Assembly: GCA_009779295.1 (NCBI GenBank)
Contig: WREN01000080.1
Coordinates: 1-8,627, forward strand
Length of the DNA: 8,627 nt
From: Oscillospiraceae bacterium
GTDB lineage: Bacteria; Bacillota; Clostridia; Oscillospirales; CAG-272
Reading direction: 5' to 3'
The notes under the pieces are model-generated. The model did not search any database and was not told the DNA's origin. It saw only the letters and a program-made list of their open reading frames with translations. Positions 1-6,143 of the stretch are shown here, piece by piece. The position numbers and the translations under genes were made by a program. Within the stretch, counting starts at the first letter, position 1, and each line of letters begins with the position of its first letter.

Positions 1-196
1 CGTTCGCATAGCCGAGGTATAACGCCCAGCTCTGCGACGTGCAGTCGATATAAGATTTGCCGTTTATATCCTCGACACGCACGCCCTTACCCTTGACGAG
101 ATACGGTCCCGCCGTTCCGCCTCCGACCATCAAATGCTCGTTCATCTCCGCGAGTTTCTGCGCTTCAAGTGAGTTCATTAAGTTCAATACATCCAT
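1..196 (-). CDS. Class III PLP-dependent aminotransferase, N-terminal fragment cut by the window edge
   Basis: Only the first 65 codons are present; the gene continues beyond position 1. Reading the minus strand from the ATG at 196-194 gives MDVLNLMNSLEAQKLAEMNE, then a segment with VKGKGVRVEDINGKSYID and SQSWALYLGYAN. The pattern G-G-T-x-G-P-Y-L-V-x-G-x-G, then D-x-x-G-K-x-Y-I-D and a G-[HY]-x-[NH] turn is the usual opening of fold-type I, class III aminotransferases (acetylornithine, GABA and related transaminases), which swap an amino group between an amine donor and a keto acid or aldehyde using PLP. The PLP lysine and substrate-binding residues lie outside the window, so the substrate cannot be named. 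The start is chosen because a good ribosome binding site (TGGAGGAACT) lies 8 nt upstream, directly after the stop of the preceding glycosidase gene. The 15-bp gap indicates co-transcription with that gene and probable translational coupling. The family call is fairly sure; the specific enzyme is unknown. Confidence 0.85.
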   Translation of the reverse strand, partial: MDVLNLMNSLEAQKLAEMNEHLMVGGGTAGPYLVKGKGVRVEDINGKSYIDCTSQSWALYLGYAN

Positions 197-211
197 ATAC
201 AGTTCCTCCAT
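197..211 (-). promoter_or_regulatory. Ribosome binding site in the gap between glycosidase and aminotransferase genes
   Basis: On the minus strand TGGAGGAACT (210-201) comes directly after the TAA stop of the glycosidase gene (214-212) and sits 4-8 nt before the aminotransferase ATG at 196. A strong Shine-Dalgarno sequence packed this tightly between stop and start supports one mRNA with translational coupling. There is no room for an independent promoter or terminator in these 15 bases. Confidence 0.8.
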
Positions 212-3136
212 TTATTGTAAATATATGACAGGTTCGCTTATCATTCCGCTTTCAACGGGTTTGTCAAGCAAATTGCTGTAGCACGTGTCGAAAATTATGG
301 AAATTTTGTTACTTCCGGGTGTTACAAACTCCGTCATGTCGAAAGTGAACGGCGACCAGTATCGTTTCGGCAGCGTCTTGCCGTTTATTACCACTTCTGC
401 CGGATCGAGCGTTGGTACATCAAGCAGGATTCGTTGGAAATCCTTACCCACGGTGAAACTGTTCCAATATTTGCCTTTGCCTGTATAGTAACGGAAACCT
501 TGTTCCGTCCACGAAGCGGGGTTTATATCCGTCCATGATTCGGCGATTTCATTAGCTTCATTCAAGCGGAAGTCGCCTTTGATAGCAAAGAACGGTAGTT
601 TAAACGGCGCAACCCAGTCCGGCATTTTGCAAAGGATCCAAATTTTGTTTTTACCTGTGTTGATATATTCCGTAATGTCAACTTCTTTGTTGTCTATGCC
701 CCAGATTTTTTTATCATAGGGTTCAAGCCCGACATGCCCGTTCACTATTATGTCATGCACCAGCGTCGATTCAAACATCAGCTTTAACGGCATAACATCC
801 GCGACATCGAATGTGCCGAAAACTTGGAATAAATCCGACGTACCGATAAACGATTCCTTCGGGAAGTCGTAACCGTCGGTCGGGAATACCGTGCCGTCCT
901 GTTTTATCAGACTTTTTACAGGAATCAAAACATTATCTCCGAGCGCGTTGAAATTCCAATTGCCGTCGAAACGAATTGTTTCGCCGCACGGTCTGCCGAT
1001 GTGCGGTGCAGACTGTGCCACATCCGCTTCTGTCAGCACGGTACACTCATACGGGGCTAATACCGTTTTGAATTTTAATCCATTCGTTTCAACTGCACAG
1101 ATTCCTCCGGTTTCGGGGTCTAAAAAGATACAGTTTCCATTCGGCAGGATTCCCGCTATATCTTTGTACTCTGCTGTATCGTTGACGATGAAGTATGTGT
1201 TGTCTGTACGCTCCGAAATCAACACTCCGCCGTTATGTTCGGCGGACAGAGCAATGTATTCGCCCATTAAATCACGGAAAACATTTTCCGCGTACTTTTC
1301 AAGTTCAGCGTGCGGTAATTTAATATCGAGCGACAAATTATATGCGCCGGATTCTATTTTTTCTAATTTATTTTCAACAGGAAATTCCGCAAGTTGATTG
1401 ATGAAGAATATTTTATCGTGTTCGCTGATGATGGAATTCATTTTTTCATCGGTGCAGTGCATAGCGGGCAGAACCAGCCAATCGTATTCCGAGCCGTAAA
1501 ATTTTAATTTGCCGTTCTCGATTGACAAAGCGTCGGCGAGCGTATCTGACGCGAGATCGTATTCGATATTCGCGGCAAGCAATGCGTTCACCGCTGTTTC
1601 AATCGGTACGTCCATGTGTTTTATTGAGTATTCCGTGTCGTAATATCCCATTAAAACAGTCAGCGGTTTGCACATCGCGAACGACGCGAGCGTCGGCATT
1701 ACGACAAGCACTTTCCCTTTCGGGCGTGTCATTTCCGAAAGGTATTGCAGCCTTGCGACGTATTCGCCGAACGGTTTGTATCCGCTCATCAGCGGATTGT
1801 TATATGAATGGCTCGGCGGGTAGCATATCGGCAGTAGCTTGCGCATATTGTCGAGCGTGTAATATGACCCCATATACTGTATCATGTTCACGCCGAGCAA
1901 AATCAAACGGTTCGCGATACGGCGCATGTCGGAGAAACGCAAATCCCAGCCGCTGCCCGTGTAAGTTTCGCACAGGAGCCGGCGTTTATTGTAGAAACGT
2001 CCGGCGGAACTGAGTATCTTCCCCGCGATGTTGTAGTTCGGCGTGTCGATACTCTGCTTGGAGAATATCGAGTCTATCCCCGGCAAATGGAATTCGGACA
2101 AATCCCTGTATATATCCACGGACTGCATCATATTACTCCATAAACCTTCTTCGCCGCACATGTGTCCCGTCAGAAGTAAGTTATTATCTTCACACCAATC
2201 TTTCATCGCGGCGATGAAAACCTTCTGGAATCGGAAACTAAGGAAACGCCAGAAATGGATTTTGATGTTTCGTATTTCGTCGGTAACGCCCGGTAAATAT
2301 AACAGTTCCAGTCTGTCTTTTATATCGTAACCCGACCACGCTTGAAAATCTTCCTCAAGTTCGTCGTACCACGGAATCCCGCTCGCTTCGTAATCGCCTA
2401 TACTCGTTATACACGGCTCGTCGGTGAATACGCCAATTACCGTTTCGCCGAACTCATCGCCGATGTACTGCTTATATTTTTCATGGGTATATTCGATAAA
2501 AGCTTGTATCGCTTTCGGGTTGAGCGCGTCGAGATAGCCCTCAGTATAGTTTGAATGTTCGGCCCAAACGTCGGTGACGGTTACGGATTTTTCGTTTTCA
2601 ATGTAGAATATTTTGTACAAATATTCGTTCACGGCTTTGTTATTTATTATCACACGGTGCCAGTCCGCTGTAGGCTGTATGTCTATTTTGTATATCTCGC
2701 ATTGATCCGTTACATCGTCGGTACCGCGTTTTATAGCGAGTATTCGACCGGGCAGTAACAATTCGGTGTTATATCCCGGATGCGCCATAATATCTCTCAC
2801 GCGAAGCACTTTGCCACGCGTCCAGGGTTTATCTCTTAACAATTTGCCTCCGGCTGGACCGGACGGCCAGTTGAATTCGTCGTATATCCAGAATTTCTGC
2901 CCGCGCTTTTTCATTTCCGCGACGGCATATGCTATGAGCGTAAAGAATTCGTGAGAAAGGTAATCCACGGTTGTACCCCACATAGGGTGGATGAATATCT
3001 GATAAATACCCATTTCCAAAAATTTATCCAACTGGAAAGAAATTTCATCTTCCGTGATTTTATCGTCCCAGAACCACATGTTCACAGGATAATATTCTTT
3101 TTGCGGGTCTTTGAAATATTTCAATATATCCTTCAT
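212..3136 (-). CDS. GH106-like (alpha-L-rhamnosidase-type) glycoside hydrolase, cytoplasmic, paralogue A
   Basis: A 974-residue protein resembling the GH106 / Glyco_hydro_106-like clan of large retaining or inverting glycosidases. Visible layout: an N-terminal TIM-barrel part with WFWDDKIT (21-28), FIHP (48-51), WIYDEFNWPSG (83-93), FTDEP (237-241), TGHMCGEE (323-330) and CETYTGSGWDL (389-399); a GATase-like alpha/beta segment (about 474-580); and two C-terminal jelly-roll sugar-binding-like domains (about 720-856 and 875-974), each with an IxVNG/VVING turn. E390 in the CET-GSGW motif and the acidic pairs D86-E87 and D239-E240 are the best catalytic or binding candidates; this is inferred from conservation, not proven. 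The N-terminus (MKDILKYFKD) is polar, so no export is expected. The ATG at 3136 is preferred over an in-frame TTG at 3148 because GGGAGG lies just upstream of the ATG and the paralogue at 3258 starts at the equivalent residue. It is first in an operon with the downstream aminotransferase. The substrate is unknown; rhamnosides are only the family precedent. Confidence 0.83.
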   Translation of the reverse strand: MKDILKYFKDPQKEYYPVNMWFWDDKITEDEISFQLDKFLEMGIYQIFIHPMWGTTVDYLSHEFFTLIAYAVAEMKKRGQKFWIYDEFNWPSGPAGGKLLRDKPWTRGKVLRVRDIMAHPGYNTELLLPGRILAIKRGTDDVTDQCEIYKIDIQPTADWHRVIINNKAVNEYLYKIFYIENEKSVTVTDVWAEHSNYTEGYLDALNPKAIQAFIEYTHEKYKQYIGDEFGETVIGVFTDEPCITSIGDYEASGIPWYDELEEDFQAWSGYDIKDRLELLYLPGVTDEIRNIKIHFWRFLSFRFQKVFIAAMKDWCEDNNLLLTGHMCGEEGLWSNMMQSVDIYRDLSEFHLPGIDSIFSKQSIDTPNYNIAGKILSSAGRFYNKRRLLCETYTGSGWDLRFSDMRRIANRLILLGVNMIQYMGSYYTLDNMRKLLPICYPPSHSYNNPLMSGYKPFGEYVARLQYLSEMTRPKGKVLVVMPTLASFAMCKPLTVLMGYYDTEYSIKHMDVPIETAVNALLAANIEYDLASDTLADALSIENGKLKFYGSEYDWLVLPAMHCTDEKMNSIISEHDKIFFINQLAEFPVENKLEKIESGAYNLSLDIKLPHAELEKYAENVFRDLMGEYIALSAEHNGGVLISERTDNTYFIVNDTAEYKDIAGILPNGNCIFLDPETGGICAVETNGLKFKTVLAPYECTVLTEADVAQSAPHIGRPCGETIRFDGNWNFNALGDNVLIPVKSLIKQDGTVFPTDGYDFPKESFIGTSDLFQVFGTFDVADVMPLKLMFESTLVHDIIVNGHVGLEPYDKKIWGIDNKEVDITEYINTGKNKIWILCKMPDWVAPFKLPFFAIKGDFRLNEANEIAESWTDINPASWTEQGFRYYTGKGKYWNSFTVGKDFQRILLDVPTLDPAEVVINGKTLPKRYWSPFTFDMTEFVTPGSNKISIIFDTCYSNLLDKPVESGMISEPVIYLQ

Positions 3137-3140
3137 ATAA

Positions 3141-3146
3141 CCTCCC
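3141..3146 (-). promoter_or_regulatory. Ribosome binding site fixing the start of glycosidase paralogue A
   Basis: The minus strand reads GGGAGG, then TTAT, then ATG (3136-3134). The spacing is short but workable. The in-frame TTG at 3148-3146 overlaps this site and would give a longer product (MGGYMKD...), but it has no Shine-Dalgarno of its own and would add residues absent from the paralogue. Confidence 0.75.
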
Positions 3147-3166
3147 AAAGTTATTTATTTGATTTC

Positions 3167-3195
3167 ATTATATACTAATAAACTCTAAAAGTCAA
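3167..3195 (-). promoter_or_regulatory. Sigma-A-type promoter driving glycosidase A and the aminotransferase
   Basis: On the minus strand, TTGACT (3195-3190) is followed by exactly 17 nt and a perfect TATAAT (3172-3167). This matches the housekeeping consensus at 11 of 12 positions with optimal spacing. Transcription should start near position 3160, giving a leader of roughly 24 nt that carries the GGGAGG ribosome binding site. The -35 box lies inside the left arm of the inverted repeat at 3186-3213, so a protein bound there should block this promoter. Confidence 0.8.
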
Positions 3196-3213
3196 TATAA
3201 CTATTGACTTTTA
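3186..3213. promoter_or_regulatory. Probable operator: 12-bp perfect inverted repeat with 4-bp centre, shared by the divergent promoters
   Basis: The left arm TAAAAGTCAATA (3186-3197) and right arm TATTGACTTTTA (3202-3213) are exact reverse complements around TAAC (3198-3201). Each arm contains the -35 hexamer of the promoter pointing away from it. A perfect 24-of-28 bp dyad placed symmetrically on two -35 boxes is the expected layout for a dimeric regulator controlling both directions at once, most simply a repressor. The regulator gene is not in the window, and I cannot assign its family from the site. A chance AT-rich palindrome or an RNA hairpin is unlikely: the dyad lies upstream of both predicted start sites and is not followed by a T-run terminator. 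Confidence 0.75.
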
Positions 3214-3231
3214 ATACCAAATGTGTAATAA
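3204..3231 (+). promoter_or_regulatory. Probable sigma-A-type promoter driving glycosidase B
   Basis: TTGACT (3204-3209) lies in the right arm of the inverted repeat. Candidate -10 boxes are TAATAA (3226-3231, spacing 16) or TAATAT (3229-3234, spacing 19), so this promoter is less perfect than the opposing one. The implied start near 3238-3241 gives a leader of about 20 nt containing the GGTAGG ribosome binding site at 3244-3249. Only 8 bp separate this -35 box from the opposing one, so two polymerases probably cannot occupy the region together. Confidence 0.6.
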
Positions 3232-3257
3232 TATAAGCGGAATGGTAGGTATTTATT

Positions 3258-6092
3258 ATGGACTTAATTGAAATCTTTAAAAATCCCGATACAACATATT
3301 ACCCGTGCGTTATGTGGTTCTGGAATGACAGAATAACCGAACACGAAATAGAATTCCAAATTAAAGAATTTAAAAAAAGCAAAATCTATGAATTCTTTAT
3401 CCATCCGTTAAGCGGAATGGAACTTGAATATCTTAGCGAGGAGTTTTTCAGTTTAATTCGTTTCGCGGTTTCCATCGCAAAAGAAAACGGTATGAAATTT
3501 TGGATTTACGACGAATACAACTGGCCGTCGGGGATAGCCGGCGGGCTTTTGCTGAAACAAAATCCCGAAACGCTCGGTTGCGTTCTGCTGATAAAGAAAT
3601 TCACTTTGTTCGCGGGGCAGAAGCTCGACCACAAATTCGAAGGCGAATTTGTCTGTGCAAGTATTTTGCATAAGAACAAAAACGCGGTACGTGAAAACAT
3701 TACCGACCGCGTTAAAGTCGAATCCGAAAACGGTCAAACGAGAATTTACTGCGAAATTAACTCCTTTACGACAGTTGAAGTCACGCTTGCTTACAAAGCT
3801 CCGAGCGCGGGGATTTGTATGGCGGGGTTGTGGGCGTCGTTCAGCGATTTCACGCCCGGCTGGCTCGACGCGAACGACCGCGAAACCGTGAACGCTTTCA
3901 TCAATTCCACGCACGAACGTTACAAAACGGTAATCGGCGACGAGTTCGGCAAAACCGTTTTGGGTGTTTTTAACGACGAAGCGAACAATTTCAGCTTCTT
4001 TGACGCGGCTCACTATAACGTGACCGGAGTGCAGGCGTATCCGTGGACGAAACATTTCGCCGAAGCGTTTCAACGCGACCACGGTTACGATTTCACGCCT
4101 TACGCATATACTGCGGATTGTTCTTTTCTCGACGCCGATTCAATTAAAAAACGTTTCGACTATTGGGAAACGCTGTCACATTTGTTTGCAGATAATTATG
4201 TAAAGAACGTCGCGGATTGGTGCGAGCCGAATCATTTGAAGCTGACAGGGCACTTAAGCGGTGAGGAATCGGTGATGTGGCACGCATATCAAATGGGCGA
4301 CAGCTATCTTGCGCTTAAGGAGTTTCACATTCCGGGTATCGACAATTTATTTTCCAAGAATTATATAGATAACGTGGACTTCGCAATAACAGCGAAATTC
4401 GCCGTTACCGCGGCTAAGTTTGCAAGACGGAAACGGGTCATATGCGAGACATTTTCGGGCAGCGGATGGGATTTGACATTGCAGGAGATGAAGCGCTGCT
4501 TGCAGCGGATAATAGTTGCGGGAATCAACATGACCCAATACATGGGCGCGTATTACTCGCTCGACTGCGGGCGGAAACATCTGCCTATGTCGTATCCGCC
4601 GAGCCACGGCTACAACAATCCGCTGTTCGCGCATTACGGCGAACTCAATACATACGCCGCGCGTTTGAACGCGTTGTGTGCGGAAACGATTGGAGCGTCC
4701 GATATTTTCGTTATGCTTCCGTTGATAAGCGTACAAATCGACAAAAACTTACAGGGAACAATCGATCAAAGCTGGCGCGGTATTTGTTTGGAACTCATCA
4801 AAACCCATCACGAGTACGACATCGCATCCGAACGTGCGTTGTATGACGCGAAAGTCGAAAACGGTAAGCTTATAATAAACGGTTTCGAGTACGGCACGCT
4901 CGTCGTACCGGATATATATTATACAAGTCAAAAAGTAATCGATGTAATTAATAAATTGACCGCGCAGAACGGCAATGTTATTTTCTGCGGGAACACTTTG
5001 CTGACAATTTGCGAAACCGGAGAGAAAGTTAGTTACGCAAAAGGCGAATTGAATTTAAAACCAAACTTCGGAACTCATGAAAACGTATACGTTTCACACC
5101 GCAAAACGGCTGACAACGATGATTTATATATGATTGTAAACGACAACGCGGAAGATGTTGATATTAAACTTGATTCCGCCGGCTGTTTGTTCGATCCGTT
5201 CGATGGAACGGTTCGCGCTTTTGATTCAAGCGTGAAAATCTGCGCTTACGGTTGTGTAGCGGTATTGATTAAAAAAGAATCCCGCGTTGAACTCAAACAT
5301 GGCTGGAGATTCAACGCGGAAGGCGGGAATTGGTTGGTTCTGCCTGTAAAAACGCAGGGTGAAAATTCGGAGATTTCCGGAGGCTATGGTTTAAAACCGA
5401 GCGACAAATATACTGCTACCGCAGAATTTAATATACAAGATATTCCGGAGTTTGCCGAACTTATCGTAGAGTACGAAGAGGGTATGACCGTTATATTGAA
5501 CAACGTTGATATATCCGTCGGGTTAAAAAGTTTAAAACTTTGGGGAATCAGGACGAAAAGTGTTGACGTTACGTCTATTCTCAAAAATGGAGAAAATTCT
5601 CTTTCATACGTTTCAAGTATTCCTGCATGGAACGGACCTCACGAACTTCCATCCGCTTATCTGCGGGGAAATTTTAAACTAAACGATAATTTGGAATTGA
5701 TCCGGAATACTAAGCAAATCGCGCCGAATATCTGGACGACGCAGGGTTATCCTCATTTTTCGGGAGTAGGAATTTATGAAACGGAATTCACATTGCCTGA
5801 CCCCGTCGGTGATAAATTGTTGATTGAAATTCCTGCAAATGATGTAGTAAAAATAATATTAAACGATGAACATGTTAAAACATTATTATGGAAGCCGTAT
5901 ACAACCGATATAACACAATATGTGAAAAAAGGGGAAAACCGTTTGCGTCTGGAATTCACAGGCACATATCAAAGTCTTATGCAGCCTGAAGAATATGACT
6001 TGCAAGGTCAAGGGCATTTGATCCGCAGGGGAAAGTCTGCCCCCGCTCATTCCGGGCTTGATAATTTTCCGGTAATATATATTTTAGATTGA
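3258..6092 (+). CDS. GH106-like glycoside hydrolase, cytoplasmic, paralogue B
   Basis: A 944-residue protein colinear over its whole length with the divergent gene at 212-3136. Shared blocks include WFWNDRIT (20-27), WIYDEYNWPSG (82-92), GDEFGKTVLGVFNDE (227-241), TGHLSGEE (330-337), FHIPGID (356-362), CETFSGSGWDL (396-406), NMTQYMGAYYSLD (424-436) and YPPSHGYNNPL (446-456). A GATase-like middle segment (about 481-580) and two C-terminal jelly-roll domains (about 677-810 and 825-944) follow. E397 is the counterpart of E390 in paralogue A. Differences: FTDEP is changed to FNDEA, and the last domain carries an extra glycine- and basic-rich stretch (about 912-935) before the shared PVIY ending. 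There is no signal peptide, so it should act inside the cell. The ATG is preceded by GGTAGG at a good distance. The gene is monocistronic in this window: the next gene is convergent, 51 bp away. Pairing with A suggests related but distinct linkages or substrates; the substrate is unknown. Confidence 0.83.
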   Translation: MDLIEIFKNPDTTYYPCVMWFWNDRITEHEIEFQIKEFKKSKIYEFFIHPLSGMELEYLSEEFFSLIRFAVSIAKENGMKFWIYDEYNWPSGIAGGLLLKQNPETLGCVLLIKKFTLFAGQKLDHKFEGEFVCASILHKNKNAVRENITDRVKVESENGQTRIYCEINSFTTVEVTLAYKAPSAGICMAGLWASFSDFTPGWLDANDRETVNAFINSTHERYKTVIGDEFGKTVLGVFNDEANNFSFFDAAHYNVTGVQAYPWTKHFAEAFQRDHGYDFTPYAYTADCSFLDADSIKKRFDYWETLSHLFADNYVKNVADWCEPNHLKLTGHLSGEESVMWHAYQMGDSYLALKEFHIPGIDNLFSKNYIDNVDFAITAKFAVTAAKFARRKRVICETFSGSGWDLTLQEMKRCLQRIIVAGINMTQYMGAYYSLDCGRKHLPMSYPPSHGYNNPLFAHYGELNTYAARLNALCAETIGASDIFVMLPLISVQIDKNLQGTIDQSWRGICLELIKTHHEYDIASERALYDAKVENGKLIINGFEYGTLVVPDIYYTSQKVIDVINKLTAQNGNVIFCGNTLLTICETGEKVSYAKGELNLKPNFGTHENVYVSHRKTADNDDLYMIVNDNAEDVDIKLDSAGCLFDPFDGTVRAFDSSVKICAYGCVAVLIKKESRVELKHGWRFNAEGGNWLVLPVKTQGENSEISGGYGLKPSDKYTATAEFNIQDIPEFAELIVEYEEGMTVILNNVDISVGLKSLKLWGIRTKSVDVTSILKNGENSLSYVSSIPAWNGPHELPSAYLRGNFKLNDNLELIRNTKQIAPNIWTTQGYPHFSGVGIYETEFTLPDPVGDKLLIEIPANDVVKIILNDEHVKTLLWKPYTTDITQYVKKGENRLRLEFTGTYQSLMQPEEYDLQGQGHLIRRGKSAPAHSGLDNFPVIYILD

Positions 6093-6143
6093 AATTAAAA
6101 ATTGAAGAGGATAATTGATAACATTAATAATTTTTTCATCGCT

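Noticed and set aside
891..1397. Long plus-strand open frame (168 codons) antisense to glycosidase A
   Set aside because: It lies wholly inside a well-supported gene on the other strand, has no ribosome binding site or recognisable domain, and its composition is that of a shadow frame.
3136..3148. TTG at 3148 as the start of glycosidase A (adds MGGY)
   Set aside because: It overlaps the GGGAGG site that serves the ATG at 3136, and the paralogue has no such extension.
3204..3234. MerR-type promoter reading (19-bp spacer TTGACT...TAATAT)
   Set aside because: MerR-family operators lie between the -35 and -10 boxes. Here the dyad covers the -35 and extends upstream, and a 16-bp alternative -10 box is available.
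3453..4082. 209-codon minus-strand open frame inside glycosidase B
   Set aside because: It is entirely antisense to conserved glycosidase motifs and has no plausible start context; a shadow of codon bias.
6025..6046. Small GC-rich inverted repeat (GCAG/CTGC with alternative GGGG/CCCC pairing) near the end of glycosidase B
   Set aside because: Its short stem lies inside the coding sequence and is not followed by a T-run, so it is not a credible terminator.
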